Numbered from the stretch's first letter, positions 24,640 to 34,788 are shown. The stretch: 64,000 nucleotides of DNA from Mucilaginibacter pallidiroseus (GCF_007846085.1 NZ_VOEJ01000002.1:434001-498000); one strand, 5' to 3'. The notes: a model not told the origin generated them from the sequence alone. Translations and numbers: made by a program.

Positions 24640-25238
24640 TAACTGTTTATTGGCCTGGTAAATTGCTGGGCATCTACATTAAGCTGGTATTTAACCGGCA
24701 TCTCTGTACTATGATGAGTTTTGCCGTAATAGGTGATATCTAAATCAACCCTTCCCGAATCATTAATGGTTACTTTAAAAAGCATATCATAATCGTCATC
24801 GGCTAAAGTTTCAAACGGCTGCTCGGCCCCTAGTGCCGTTAAAAGAGGCATAATTGTATTAGAATGCCCAATTATTAAAACATTATTGCCCTTAAAGTTT
24901 TTAACTATAGTGTTGGCATATTGCTTAATACTATCAGTGTAAACGCGAGGTAATATACGCTGCTCATCGGCCAGGGGCTTGGCTGTTTGGCCGGTGCGTT
25001 TGTAACGGGTTACGTAAATAGCTTTTATTTTTTTATGCTTAAGCGTTTTTGCAAGGTCTTTGGCCCGCTGTAAACCCTCGGCAGATAACGCCGGATCATC
25101 GCTTTGCGGAGCATTTAGTTTTTCCGCATGGCGTACCACCCAAATGGTGGTTTTTTGAGCAGAAGCGCTCAGGTTGCCAAGCAGCAATACAGCTATAAAA
25201 AACGTAAAAAAGCGTATAAAGCAAAAAGCGTTTTTCAT
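24636..25238 (-). CDS. Secreted histidine phosphatase family protein (SixA/phosphoglycerate mutase-like)
   Basis: The 200-residue protein has an N-terminal signal (about 1-28, ending SASAQ) and one histidine phosphatase domain. The catalytic RHAEK motif follows as WVVRHAEKLN, the second arginine is in YVTRYKRTGQTA and the second histidine in VLIIGHSNTI. I chose ATG 25238 because it gives a normal signal peptide; the earlier frame (to 25274) adds residues before a basic start. Substrate unknown; periplasmic location is inferred from the signal. Confidence 0.85.
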   Translation of the reverse strand: MKNAFCFIRFFTFFIAVLLLGNLSASAQKTTIWVVRHAEKLNAPQSDDPALSAEGLQRAKDLAKTLKHKKIKAIYVTRYKRTGQTAKPLADEQRILPRVYTDSIKQYANTIVKNFKGNNVLIIGHSNTIMPLLTALGAEQPFETLADDDYDMLFKVTINDSGRVDLDITYYGKTHHSTEMPVKYQLNVDAQQFTRPINSY

Positions 25239-25294
25239 TACAACACATTTATGTACTTGTAAAGATACCAACAAATAAAGTTTATTATACAGAT

Positions 25295-26320
25295 ATGAAA
25301 TTTTGGAGTAAAGAATATTTTAAGCAGTTGTGGAAGGTAATTTTGGCAACCTTTAGCGGCTTTTCAAACGATAACGGATTAAAGCTTAGCGCATCTTTGG
25401 CTTATTATACTGTGTTCTCGTTGGCGCCATTGCTTTTGTTGATACTTGCTTTGGCAGGCATTTTTTTAAAAGACGGAAGTTACCGCCAGGATTTTTACGA
25501 TCAAATACAGCATTACATTGGTAAGCAGGGCGCGCTGCAAATACAGAGTACAATAAAATCTCAAGACATTGCAGGCAAAAGCGGCATAGGCCTGGCCATT
25601 AGTATTGTTACTTTGCTTTTGGGTGCAAGTTCGATTTTCCTTGAGATACAAGATTCTCTTAACACCATTTGGCGCGTTAAAGCCAAACCAAAACGCGGCT
25701 GGGTACAAATGTTAAAAAACAGATTCCTGTCTTTTTCGCTTATTGTAAGCCTTGGTTTCTTGTTATTGGCTTCCCTGCTTGTAAACCTTGTTATAAGTGC
25801 CATAAGCGATAAATTAGTTGCCTTTTTACCAAAAATTTTGGGTAAAGACATAGCCGGCGTAGTTGGCGAAGGTTTTCTGTTTGCCGTTAACTTCGGCATT
25901 ACGCTGGTAGTTATCAGTGTGCTTTTCGGTATTATTTTTAAAGTACTGCCTGATGTTAAGATCAAGTGGAAGGACGTTCGCTCGGGCGCTATATTTACCG
26001 CGATATTATTTATAATCGGCCAGTACATTATTAGCCTGTATATCCAGTATACGGCACAGGGCTCGGCATATGGCACAGCCGGCGCGCTGATTGTGATATT
26101 GGTGTGGATTTATTATACCGCAGCCATTTTGTATATAGGCGCAGAATTTACGCAGGTATATGCCGAAGCCCAGGGCAGCCATATTGAACCGGCGCCTTAC
26201 GCTGTAGTTATTCAACAAACAGAAGTGGAGAAAAAAGTGGCTGCGCTACCTTTACAAAATCCGGACCTTGAAGGTGTGCTAAAATGTGATACCGACACGC
26301 CCGAAAAGGATAAGAAGTAG
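25295..26320 (+). CDS. YihY/BrkB family inner membrane protein
   Basis: The 341-residue protein has six or so membrane helices and the family features LSASLAYYTVFSLAPLLLLIL near residues 28-48, the SFLEIQDSLNTIWRV segment and the late GTAGALIVILVWIYYTAAILYIGAEFTQVYA block. This family was once annotated as RNase BN; the proteins have no shown nuclease activity and their role is unknown. A charged tail of about 55 residues follows. A stem-loop (26365-26411) lies downstream and may end its transcript. Confidence 0.88.
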   Translation: MKFWSKEYFKQLWKVILATFSGFSNDNGLKLSASLAYYTVFSLAPLLLLILALAGIFLKDGSYRQDFYDQIQHYIGKQGALQIQSTIKSQDIAGKSGIGLAISIVTLLLGASSIFLEIQDSLNTIWRVKAKPKRGWVQMLKNRFLSFSLIVSLGFLLLASLLVNLVISAISDKLVAFLPKILGKDIAGVVGEGFLFAVNFGITLVVISVLFGIIFKVLPDVKIKWKDVRSGAIFTAILFIIGQYIISLYIQYTAQGSAYGTAGALIVILVWIYYTAAILYIGAEFTQVYAEAQGSHIEPAPYAVVIQQTEVEKKVAALPLQNPDLEGVLKCDTDTPEKDKK

Positions 26321-26364
26321 GCATATCTGTTTGTTAAACAGTTATTTATTATAAAATAAATTAG

Positions 26365-26411
26365 GATTTATAATTGGCTAATCTTTATGTTTGGTTAACC
26401 AATTATAAATC
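26365..26411. promoter_or_regulatory. Stem-loop with an embedded -7 box before the aspartyl protease gene
   Basis: GATTTATAATTGG (26365-26377) and CCAATTATAAATC (26399-26411) form a perfect 13-bp inverted repeat. The loop holds TATGTTTG (26386-26393), a perfect -7 box that would start transcription near 26397, and T residues follow the second arm. The element may be a terminator for the BrkB gene, an operator around a promoter, or both. Confidence 0.5.
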
Positions 26412-26413
26412 TT

Positions 26414-27652
26414 TTGTTTGCTTACAGGCATTTTCGGTCGAAAGTGCACCTGTTGCTTACAGCCCTGTTTTGTTACCTAAGCGCTGCATTATTTGCACAA
26501 AGCTTTAAGCTTGATGATAGCACCGATAAGGTAACCCTGCCTTTTAAGGCTGTGCGCAATATGGTGGTTGTACAGCTGCGCATAAACAGCAAGGGCCCGT
26601 TTAATTTTCTGCTGGATACCGGCGTTGGTATCATGATCATTACAGAGCCGGGCATTGTCGACTCGTTAAGCATAGCGCATAAGCGTAAAATAAGGATATC
26701 GGGCCTTGGCGATGGCGAGGATTACGAAGCGCAGGTTACATCCGTGCTGGATATCCAAATGCCCGGCTTGCATAGCGAAGGTGTGGCAGCCGCGGTGCTT
26801 AAGCAAGATTACTTTAATTTATCCAGTTATGCCGGTATGCCTATTCATGGCATTGTGGGATACGATTTTTTTAATTCGCTGGCAGTAAAATTGAGTTTTA
26901 GGGACAGCACTGTTACGGTTTGCCGGCCAAAAGACCTTCGCGGTATTCGTAAATACAGTTGGGTACCCCTATCTATCGAAGACAAAAAACCTTATATTCA
27001 AACCCTTATCACCCTACCAAACGGCAACACTACGCATAGTAAGTTTGTTGTAGATTTAGGAGCAGGCCACCCGCTCCTGCTCGAAAACATGATAGCAAAA
27101 AGCGGCCTGCCTGCAAAATTTATAGTGGCAAACCTTGGGGTCGCCATCAATGGCCCCATTAAGGGCTACCTTAGTAGAGTTAAGGAATTGTCGCTTGGGC
27201 GTTATAAGCTCAAAGATGTTTTAACATCGTTCCCCGATGACCCGGATACTACCAATAGGTACAAAATAGCAAGAGACGGAAATATTGGCATTGGCATCCT
27301 CAAAAAATTTGATGTGGTTTTTGATTACTCAAACAGCTCGCTATACCTAAAAGCTAATAAGCAATTTAAACAAGCCTATGAGTATGATATGAGCGGGCTT
27401 GAATACTTTGCTACGGGCAAAGATTACAGTCATGTAGTAATTAGCCGGGTTGCTCCGGGCTCTCCAGCTTTTGACGCCGGGCTCGAAAAAGGCGACGAGA
27501 TCATGTCGATCAATCTTAAACCTGTTTCAAAGATGAGTATTGAGGAGATTGACAATTTTTTCAAGTCTCGGAACGAACGCACCTTATTGCTGGATATATT
27601 TCACGATAACCGCTACGACAAAGTTATAATCACTTTAAAGCGCAGGATATAA
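26414..27652 (+). CDS. Aspartyl protease-like protein with PDZ domain
   Basis: The 412-residue exported protein has a signal peptide (about 9-29, ending LFAQ), two retropepsin-like halves and a C-terminal PDZ domain (about 325-405). The first half carries the DTG motif in NFLLDTGVGIMIIT; the second has KFVVDLGAGHPLLL, where DLG replaces DTG, so it may act as one chain with one canonical and one altered aspartate site. PDZ shows VAPGSPAFDAGLEKGDEI. The start is TTG at 26414: the next ATG would remove the signal peptide and an in-frame stop precedes at 26396. The predicted transcription start is 17 bases upstream. Confidence 0.82.
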   Translation: MFAYRHFRSKVHLLLTALFCYLSAALFAQSFKLDDSTDKVTLPFKAVRNMVVVQLRINSKGPFNFLLDTGVGIMIITEPGIVDSLSIAHKRKIRISGLGDGEDYEAQVTSVLDIQMPGLHSEGVAAAVLKQDYFNLSSYAGMPIHGIVGYDFFNSLAVKLSFRDSTVTVCRPKDLRGIRKYSWVPLSIEDKKPYIQTLITLPNGNTTHSKFVVDLGAGHPLLLENMIAKSGLPAKFIVANLGVAINGPIKGYLSRVKELSLGRYKLKDVLTSFPDDPDTTNRYKIARDGNIGIGILKKFDVVFDYSNSSLYLKANKQFKQAYEYDMSGLEYFATGKDYSHVVISRVAPGSPAFDAGLEKGDEIMSINLKPVSKMSIEEIDNFFKSRNERTLLLDIFHDNRYDKVIITLKRRI

Positions 27653-27740
27653 GGTGGCTGTAACAGAAATATTGCATTGGGCAATACTGTAATTTTCCAT
27701 ATTTTTAGCCTTTACTAATTAATTTAATAACTAACCCAAA

Positions 27741-30341
27741 ATGACTAAAAACACACGGGTAAGCAAATGCTTACACGCGGCGCTTTTTTCGCTTGCTGTT
27801 TTAGCGGCAAGTTCATGCGCAACCAAAAAACAAACCGCCCAAACGGTTACCTTAAAAACAACCAACACCGCCACCGGTACCACATCAACCGCTACTGTGG
27901 GCCCGTCAAAAAAAGAAGGCATCAAGAAGTTTAGCGACCTGGTTGGCAAAACCAAAGCCGATGAGGGCCTTTTTAACACTTACAAGGTTGATGGTAAATA
28001 TTACTTTGAGATACCGGATAGCTTGCTTAACCGCGAAATGCTGGTGGTTACACGTTTTGTAAAAACACCGGCCGGCTTAAAATCATTTGGGCAACAATAT
28101 GGCGGCGAGCAAATAAATGACCAGGTTTGGAAATGGCAGCGCCGCGACAAACAGGTTTTTGTACGCGTGCCAAGCTACTCGGTTATTGCCGACAGCACAA
28201 GCGACATGTATCAATCGGTTAAAAACTCCAACCTTGATGCAGTACTGGCTTCTTTTGATATCAAGGCTTACAACAAAGATACCACAGGCGTATTGGTAGA
28301 TGTTACCGACCTTTACAACGGTGACTTGGCTGCGCTCAGCATCCCGGATAACATAAAAAAGATGTACAAGGTATCATCTATTGATGCCAGCCGGTCATAC
28401 ATTGATACCATTAAAAGCTTCCCCGTAAATGTTGAAACCCGTACTTTAAAAACATACCGTGCAGGCGAGTCGCCAACCGATAATACTAATGCGGCGTTAA
28501 CATTCGAGTTAAATACATCGATGGTGCTATTGCCGAAAACGCCAATGAAGGCCCGCATTATGGATAACCGTGTTGGCTTTTTTGGGCAGGGCCAAACCGA
28601 TTATGGCACAGACGCACAAAAAGCCGAGCAAACTGCTTACATACACCGTTGGAGGCTCGAGCCAAAAGACGAAGCGGCTTATGCACGCGGCGAGCTGGTT
28701 GAGCCTAAAAAACAAATTGTTTACTACGTTGACCCCGCCACCCCTAAAAAATGGATACCTTATCTTATTGCAGGTATAAATGATTGGAACAAGGCTTTTG
28801 AAGCTGCCGGCTTTAAAAATGCAATTGTTGGTAAAGAAGCACCTACAGCAAAGCAAGATCCGGAGTTTAGCACAGAGGACGCCCGGTACAGCGTTGTCAG
28901 ATACTTTGCATCTGATGTACAGAACGCTTATGGCCCGCATATATCTGACCCACGCAGCGGCGAAATCATTGAAAGCCACGTAGGCTGGTACCACAACGTA
29001 ATGACACTGTTGCGCAACTGGTACTTTATACAAACTGCTGCTGTTAACCCTAACGTACGCATGGCGAAGTTTACAGATGCGCAAATGGGCGAATTGATTC
29101 GTTTTGTGTCATCACATGAAATTGGCCACACACTTGGTTTACCGCATAACTTCGGTTCGAGCTACGCTTACCCGGTAGATTCGTTACGTTCAAAGTCATT
29201 TACCGACAAGCACGGTACAGCACCATCTATAATGGACTATGCTCGTTTTAACTACATTGCACAACCCGGCGATAACGTAACCCGCTTGTACCCGCAAATT
29301 GGTGAGTACGATGAGTGGTCGGTTAAATGGGGCTATAGTTATTTCCCTGGTAACAAAACAGCCAAACAGGAAAAAGAAATGCTTGATGTTTGGACAAAAG
29401 CAAAAGCCGGCAACCCGCTTTATTACTTTGGCCGTCAGGGTACCTCAATTGATCCGCGCCTGCAAAATGAAGACTTAGGCGATAACGCGATGAAGGCAAG
29501 CACTTATGGCATTGCTAATCTGAAGAGAATATTGCCGAACATCGAAAAATGGACGTACCAAAAAGGTGAAGATTTTGATGATCTGCGCGATTTATACAAC
29601 GAAGTTATAGGCCAGTACAACCGTTACATAGGCCATGTTACCATGAATATTGGTGGCATGAACGAGAACTATAAAACATACGACCAAAAAGGCCCTGTTT
29701 ATGGTTTTGTAAGCAAGTCGTTACAGCACGATGCCGTTGAGTTTTTAAACAAGCAGGTGTTTACTACACCTTATTGGCTAATAAACAATAACGAGTTAAG
29801 CAAATTTGATAATGGTGTTGTGATAAATCGTATCAAGGCTTTGCAAGTGTCTGCTTTAGGTAACGTACTGAACGCATCTCGCATGGCACGTATGTTTGAT
29901 AACGAAACGCGTAACGGCGCTAGTGCCTACACCGTTGCAAACATGTTTAATGATTTGCGCAGCGGTATTTTTGGAGCAGGTAAGGCAGATCAGTTTAAAC
30001 GTAACTTGCAGCGCGGTTATGTTGACAACCTGAAGAGTTTGTTGAATGATGATTTTACCCGCGCGTTCCCGGGTGCAACATCTGCTCAACTGGCAAACAT
30101 GGGTTTAACGCCAATGAATATTGCGCTGTCTGATATTCGCCCGATGGTACGCACCGAATTGAGCAAAATAAGCGCGAGCCTGCCAAAAGGTGGTGATGCT
30201 ATAACAGCTGCACATTATGCTGATTTGCGTTTACGCATCAAAGAAGCTTTGTATCCAACAAGGCCTGTTATAAATGTAGCTGCCGGTATGCCTGGGCGTT
30301 TAGCCGATGGCGCAGCAGATACGCAGGATATCAATTACTAA
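27741..30341 (+). CDS. Zinc-dependent metalloprotease lipoprotein (DUF5117/DUF5118-type)
   Basis: The 866-residue protein begins with a lipoprotein signal (lipobox LAASSC, Cys at 27). It belongs to the large zinc protease family seen in Bacteroidota, with DUF5118-like and DUF5117-like regions in the first half and a metzincin core. The zinc site is SSHEIGHTLGLPHNFGSS (near residues 457-474), and PSIMDYARFNY provides the Met-turn about 55 residues later. It is most likely an outer-envelope protease of unknown substrate. It is monocistronic, with a weak terminator after it. Confidence 0.88.
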   Translation: MTKNTRVSKCLHAALFSLAVLAASSCATKKQTAQTVTLKTTNTATGTTSTATVGPSKKEGIKKFSDLVGKTKADEGLFNTYKVDGKYYFEIPDSLLNREMLVVTRFVKTPAGLKSFGQQYGGEQINDQVWKWQRRDKQVFVRVPSYSVIADSTSDMYQSVKNSNLDAVLASFDIKAYNKDTTGVLVDVTDLYNGDLAALSIPDNIKKMYKVSSIDASRSYIDTIKSFPVNVETRTLKTYRAGESPTDNTNAALTFELNTSMVLLPKTPMKARIMDNRVGFFGQGQTDYGTDAQKAEQTAYIHRWRLEPKDEAAYARGELVEPKKQIVYYVDPATPKKWIPYLIAGINDWNKAFEAAGFKNAIVGKEAPTAKQDPEFSTEDARYSVVRYFASDVQNAYGPHISDPRSGEIIESHVGWYHNVMTLLRNWYFIQTAAVNPNVRMAKFTDAQMGELIRFVSSHEIGHTLGLPHNFGSSYAYPVDSLRSKSFTDKHGTAPSIMDYARFNYIAQPGDNVTRLYPQIGEYDEWSVKWGYSYFPGNKTAKQEKEMLDVWTKAKAGNPLYYFGRQGTSIDPRLQNEDLGDNAMKASTYGIANLKRILPNIEKWTYQKGEDFDDLRDLYNEVIGQYNRYIGHVTMNIGGMNENYKTYDQKGPVYGFVSKSLQHDAVEFLNKQVFTTPYWLINNNELSKFDNGVVINRIKALQVSALGNVLNASRMARMFDNETRNGASAYTVANMFNDLRSGIFGAGKADQFKRNLQRGYVDNLKSLLNDDFTRAFPGATSAQLANMGLTPMNIALSDIRPMVRTELSKISASLPKGGDAITAAHYADLRLRIKEALYPTRPVINVAAGMPGRLADGAADTQDINY

Positions 30342-30360
30342 AATAAAAAAGCATCAAACT

Positions 30361-30392
30361 AAAGGGCTCAGTAATCATTTACGGGGCCTTTT
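30361..30392 (+). terminator. Possible terminator after the metalloprotease gene
   Basis: AAAGG(G)CTC pairs with GGGCCTTT with one bulged G and one G-U pair, followed by TCTTTT. The stem is imperfect. Confidence 0.4.
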
Positions 30393-30415
30393 CTTTTAAA
30401 CAACCAGCCGGTTTA

Positions 30416-30688
30416 TTATTTTAATTGGCTGATATTTTCAAAAAAAGCTGACTGTAAATCGAGCAGGCTTTTCACATTCATTTTTTCGCCATAGGTATCA
30501 AAGCATAAAAATGTGCTTTTACCGGTATCATTATTTTTAATTTTCTCGAAAAAATTAAAGGTTTCAAAAAAATAGTGCTTTGTAGTGATTTTACTACGAC
30601 CATTTGTTTGTGAAGTATTGAGCCTGAAGCCAATAGCATCAATCCACTTGTGCACTTTCGAGTGGAGATTTACAGTTATATTATCCAT
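30416..30688 (-). CDS. Small hypothetical protein
   Basis: The 90-residue frame starts MDNITVNLHSKVHKWID and contains a middle part rich in Phe and Lys (HYFFETFNFFEKIKNN). There is no signal peptide, membrane helix or motif I recognise. Its size, AT-rich composition and position between two convergent-facing intergenic stretches make it plausible but not certain. It is oriented against the metalloprotease gene. Confidence 0.5.
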   Translation of the reverse strand: MDNITVNLHSKVHKWIDAIGFRLNTSQTNGRSKITTKHYFFETFNFFEKIKNNDTGKSTFLCFDTYGEKMNVKSLLDLQSAFFENISQLK

Positions 30689-30885
30689 AGGTTAATTGTT
30701 TTTAATTTTTAACGAAATAATGGCAACAAAAGTTATGCCTTATTTTAAGTTAACTTTTAACGAATGTTAACGACTTGCGCCGAATGTATCGCCGTCTCCC
30801 TTATAATATAATTGCCTTGTGCGAAAAAAAATTGCAACCAAATGGTTTCGCCCTCGTAAAAGCAAGCAAAACACACAACTACTAT

Positions 30886-31599
30886 ATGCTAAAATTTAGA
30901 CATTTACCTATACTTTTATTGGCTGCTGCTTTAACAGCATCATCATGCGGTAAAAAAGGCGACCCGGGTCCGCAAGGCGTTCAGGGCGAACAAGGTGTTA
31001 AAGGAGATACCGGTGCAACAGGTGCAACCGGCGCTACCGGGCCGCAAGGTCCACAGGGTGCAACCGGCGCTACTGGTGCAAATGGCGCCACGGGTGCCAC
31101 AGGAGCAACCGGTGCTACCGGCCAAACTGGTGCAACCGGCGCTACAGGTGCACAAGGCCCGCAGGGACCAGCAGGGCCGGCAGGTGCTAACGGAAAAGAT
31201 GGCCAGAACGGCCAAAATGGGAAAGACGGTGAGTCAACCAACATCAGCAGCTACATATTTACCAATAAGAACGTACTGCTTACCGGTTTTACAACTTTTG
31301 CAGTGCCTGCCATTACACAGGATATTGTTAACAAAGGTATTGTGCTGGCTTACTTCCGCACCACGGGCTCAACAGCAAGCTACTACTCGTTACCATATTT
31401 CGAAAATGATCGCAGTATGTACCTGTCATCATACGGTGTAGGTTATGTTAATATTAAATCCAACTTTAATGAAAGCGGCCTCGATTTCAGGATAGTTGTT
31501 ATTCCGGGCACATCATTAGGATCATTGGGAGCGGCACACCCGGGACTTGACCTTAAAAACTATAGCCAGGTTGCTGCTGCTTTGCACCTAAGCAATTAA
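30886..31599 (+). CDS. Collagen-like repeat lipoprotein
   Basis: The 237-residue protein begins with a lipoprotein signal (LTASSC, lipid Cys at 21). Residues 25-114 are 30 uninterrupted Gly-X-Y triplets, mostly GAT, GPQ and GQN/GKD, and the C-terminal 120 residues form a compact domain rich in Tyr, Ser and Asn. It should form a trimeric collagen-like stalk anchored in the envelope and display the C-terminal head. I chose ATG 30886 because the earlier frame (from 30775) gives no signal peptide. The repeat has near-identical units at DNA level, so its length probably varies. A perfect terminator follows. Confidence 0.9.
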   Translation: MLKFRHLPILLLAAALTASSCGKKGDPGPQGVQGEQGVKGDTGATGATGATGPQGPQGATGATGANGATGATGATGATGQTGATGATGAQGPQGPAGPAGANGKDGQNGQNGKDGESTNISSYIFTNKNVLLTGFTTFAVPAITQDIVNKGIVLAYFRTTGSTASYYSLPYFENDRSMYLSSYGVGYVNIKSNFNESGLDFRIVVIPGTSLGSLGAAHPGLDLKNYSQVAAALHLSN

Positions 31600-31623
31600 T
31601 ACAGCAATACAACATATTGATTT

Positions 31624-31667
31624 ATTAAACAAGTAAGCCCCGCTTTTGCGGGGCTTACTTGTTTAAT
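31624..31667. terminator. Terminator after the collagen-like gene
   Basis: A perfect 20-bp stem (31624-31643 with 31648-31667, core AAGTAAGCCCCGC/GCGGGGCTTACTT) around a TTTT loop. Confidence 0.85.
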
Positions 31668-31805
31668 ATGTAACAATCACATTGAGGCAACGGCTAAATA
31701 ATGTAACAATGATATGATTAATAAATATTTAACAATCATAAGTTGAACATTTGCACAACATATGTGTCTTACTACTCAACATAATACACATACCCCAAAA
31801 AAATT

Positions 31806-34742
31806 ATGAAATATATACTTTTACTTATCGCACTGGTATCATTTGGTGCGCTTGATGCAAAAGCTCAGAATGGGCGCATTGTACGAGGCACTATAGTTGA
31901 TACCACGAACCTATCGCTGCCGGGCAGCAACATCAAACTAACTTCAGACAAAGGCGACAGTGTTATTACCATTGCCGATGTGAACGGCAAGTTTACCTTC
32001 CCTACAGTTAAAGGCACCAAAATTAATCTGGCTATAACTTCAATAGGTTTTCAGGCTATTATAAGGCACTATACCTTACCTGCAGGAAATGATGCCGTGC
32101 AGCTTGACCCGATAGCCCTTAAATCTGACACCCGCCAATTGGCACAGGTAACCATTGTTGGCGTTAATCCCGTGGTGTTTAAGGAAGACACTGTTCAATA
32201 CAGTGTATCGGCCTATAAGGTGCGTGAAAACGCCCCGGTAGAAGATGTACTGAAGAAAATTCCTGGGATTGACGTTGCCCGCGATGGTACAGTGACGGCG
32301 CAAGGTAAGCAGGTTACGAAAGTGCGTGTAAACGGTAAAGACTTTTTTGGAGGCGACGTACAAAGCGCCACCAAGAACCTCCCTGCCGATGTTATTGAAA
32401 GCGTACAGGTAATCGACGATTATGGCGACCAGGCCAACCTTACAGGCGTTAAAACCGGCGAGCCAAATAAGATATTGAACTTTACCATCCGCAAGGATAA
32501 AAACTACGGATACTTTGGCCAGGCAACTGCAGGCGACGGATCGGATTTGCTACCGAAAGACCCGGGTGTAAATAATGATAACCGCTACCTGGGCGATGTT
32601 AAGTTCTTTAAATTTAATAACGATCAGCAGATCTCAGTTTTAGGAACCCTAAATAACACGAACGTTAACACCTTTTCGTTTGGTACTACAGGTGGTGCTG
32701 CAGGTGGCGGCGGCTTTGGCAGAGGCGGCGGTGGTGGCCGCGGCAATGCTTTACGTGGCGGCAATTCCGGGTCGACAGTTGTGCAGGATGGTATTACAAA
32801 CGCCCGTTCAATAGGGCTTAACTACCGCGATCAATGGGGAAAAAACCTTGCAGTATACGGTAACTACAGCTTTAGAGACAATACCACATATACAAACTCA
32901 ACTACGCTGCAAACAAATAACTTTCAAACACCCAGCATAAGTAACCAGCAAAGCAATGAAACCAGCGAGGCACGCAACCACCGTTTTGAGTTTAATGCAG
33001 AGTGGAAACCAGATACGCTTAATTATTTAAAGGTTACGCCATCGTTTTCATACGCAGGCACGGATGTAAATAGCCAGGACGTTGTAAGCTCATCAAGGGG
33101 AGGCGTACCAAATCTTGCTTATACTTCAACATCAATAAGCAACTCAACTTCTCCAAACTTTGGCTTAACCGGTTTCTACAATCATAAATTTGGCAACACT
33201 CGTCGAAATTTAAACATTGGCTTCAATGCCAACACATCAAAAAATTCGACGTTTGATAATCCGATATACACCTATACAACCGGATCTGGTACAGCGCCGG
33301 CCAACCAAGTAATTAATACTGATAGCCGTACCACAACTTACGGCATCAACGGGTCGTTTTTGGAGCCGCTTGGTAAAATATCTTTTCTGGATATCAACTA
33401 CGCATTTAACCGTTCATACACTACAAGCGATAAACTCACCGATACACTTAACACTAATGGAGCTTATGACAGGTATAACTTGCTAAGTAATCAGTACAAT
33501 TATACGTTTACAACAAACAGGTTCGGATTGAACTATAAAGTTGTTGCATCAAAATATAATTATACCTTGGGTGTTGCCGGCCAACCGGCAGTATTATCGG
33601 GAACCAATGTTATAAACCAGGTATCTACCCGCAATACAACATTTAACGTAATACCTACCGCGACGTTTAATTACAATTTTTCGCGTAGCCAGTCTATCAG
33701 GTTTAATTATAACGGTAGTGCAAACCAACCGGCATTTAACCAGCTACAGCCGGTTACAGATTTCTCTAACGCGCTGTACCCTGTGCAGGGTAACCCAAAC
33801 TTAAGGCCGGAATTTGCTAATAATGTTACGCTGCGTTACAATGCTTTTAGTTTCCAAACCGGCAACATCTTCTTCATTGGCTTAAACTATAATCAAACCA
33901 ACAACAAAATCGTTTCAAACACAGTAACTTATCCAACACGCTTCTCTGCAGCGGTGTTGGCCAACGCTACAGAAGATTTAACCCGTTTACAAAATACCAA
34001 TTTAACGAAGTACTTAAATGCCGACGGTTACTACACTGCGGGAGCATTCTTTACTTACTCAAAGCCATGGGCCGAGCGTAAGTACACTTTAACATTGGGT
34101 GGAAATGTAAACTATACCAACAACATAGGTTTCTCTCAGTCTGTTGACGAAAATAATGTAGAATCGGCAATTGCAAAAAACATTGCCAAAACACTCAGCC
34201 TTGCGCCAAATGTGAGGTTCCGTACCAATATCACTGATATCATCGACGCAGAGCTTTCCGCAAAATACACGGTCAATAAAACCGACAACTCATTAAACAC
34301 TCCCCTGTACTCGGCTAATACAAATATCCGCGTGCTTGAGCTTGGCGTAAATGGTAAAAACTACTTTTGGAAGGATTGGACCCTTTATTACGATTACCTT
34401 AAAACCTTTAACTACGGTTATGCAAGCAGCGTAAACATCAAAAATCCAAACCTTGTAAACGTTTATGTGGAGCGCCGTTTCCTGAAAGATCATCGTGGTA
34501 CCATTCGCCTGGCAGCATATGACTTATTAAACGAGAATACTGGATTCTCTACATCAACAAATGGTAGCATTGTAACACAAAGCAACGTGAACAGGCTTGG
34601 CCGTTATTTCCTGGCCACATTTACATTCCGTTTGCAAAAATTTTCGGGCAAGAGCCCATCCGGTAACCCTGACAGGTTTAGAGGCGGCCCTGGTGGTGAT
34701 GGCGGTGGCAGGCCAGGTGGTGGCCCCGGCGGCCCAATGTAA
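31806..34742 (+). CDS. TonB-dependent receptor-like outer membrane beta-barrel protein
   Basis: The 978-residue protein has a signal peptide (about 1-20), a carboxypeptidase-regulatory-like beta-sandwich (about 25-105, IVRGTIVDTTNLSLPGSNI), a plug domain (about 115-215; VEDVLKKIPGIDVARDGTVTAQGKQVTKVRVNG) and a beta-barrel of the OMP_b-brl_3 type. A Gly-rich insertion near residue 300 and a Gly/Pro-rich C-terminal tail (about 955-978) are unusual. No SusD-like partner is encoded next to it, so it probably is not a glycan importer. The ligand is unknown. Confidence 0.85.
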   Translation: MKYILLLIALVSFGALDAKAQNGRIVRGTIVDTTNLSLPGSNIKLTSDKGDSVITIADVNGKFTFPTVKGTKINLAITSIGFQAIIRHYTLPAGNDAVQLDPIALKSDTRQLAQVTIVGVNPVVFKEDTVQYSVSAYKVRENAPVEDVLKKIPGIDVARDGTVTAQGKQVTKVRVNGKDFFGGDVQSATKNLPADVIESVQVIDDYGDQANLTGVKTGEPNKILNFTIRKDKNYGYFGQATAGDGSDLLPKDPGVNNDNRYLGDVKFFKFNNDQQISVLGTLNNTNVNTFSFGTTGGAAGGGGFGRGGGGGRGNALRGGNSGSTVVQDGITNARSIGLNYRDQWGKNLAVYGNYSFRDNTTYTNSTTLQTNNFQTPSISNQQSNETSEARNHRFEFNAEWKPDTLNYLKVTPSFSYAGTDVNSQDVVSSSRGGVPNLAYTSTSISNSTSPNFGLTGFYNHKFGNTRRNLNIGFNANTSKNSTFDNPIYTYTTGSGTAPANQVINTDSRTTTYGINGSFLEPLGKISFLDINYAFNRSYTTSDKLTDTLNTNGAYDRYNLLSNQYNYTFTTNRFGLNYKVVASKYNYTLGVAGQPAVLSGTNVINQVSTRNTTFNVIPTATFNYNFSRSQSIRFNYNGSANQPAFNQLQPVTDFSNALYPVQGNPNLRPEFANNVTLRYNAFSFQTGNIFFIGLNYNQTNNKIVSNTVTYPTRFSAAVLANATEDLTRLQNTNLTKYLNADGYYTAGAFFTYSKPWAERKYTLTLGGNVNYTNNIGFSQSVDENNVESAIAKNIAKTLSLAPNVRFRTNITDIIDAELSAKYTVNKTDNSLNTPLYSANTNIRVLELGVNGKNYFWKDWTLYYDYLKTFNYGYASSVNIKNPNLVNVYVERRFLKDHRGTIRLAAYDLLNENTGFSTSTNGSIVTQSNVNRLGRYFLATFTFRLQKFSGKSPSGNPDRFRGGPGGDGGGRPGGGPGGPM

Positions 34743-34753
34743 TAACTTCCTTG

Positions 34754-34788
34754 AAAAGAGGCCGCTTGCTTAAGCGGCCTCTTTTTGT
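34754..34788 (+). terminator. Terminator of the outer membrane protein gene
   Basis: AAAAGAGGCCGCTT (34754-34767) pairs perfectly with AAGCGGCCTCTTTT (34772-34785) around GCTT, followed by T residues. Confidence 0.85.

Noticed and set aside
30958..31227. Short regularly spaced repeats that might suggest a CRISPR array
   Set aside because: The period is nine bases of coding Gly-X-Y triplets without spacers, and no cas gene is near.
30943..31244. Long antisense ORFs opposite the collagen-like gene
   Set aside because: They only reflect the reverse complement of the Gly-X-Y codons (Pro/Ala/Cys-rich) and have no independent support.
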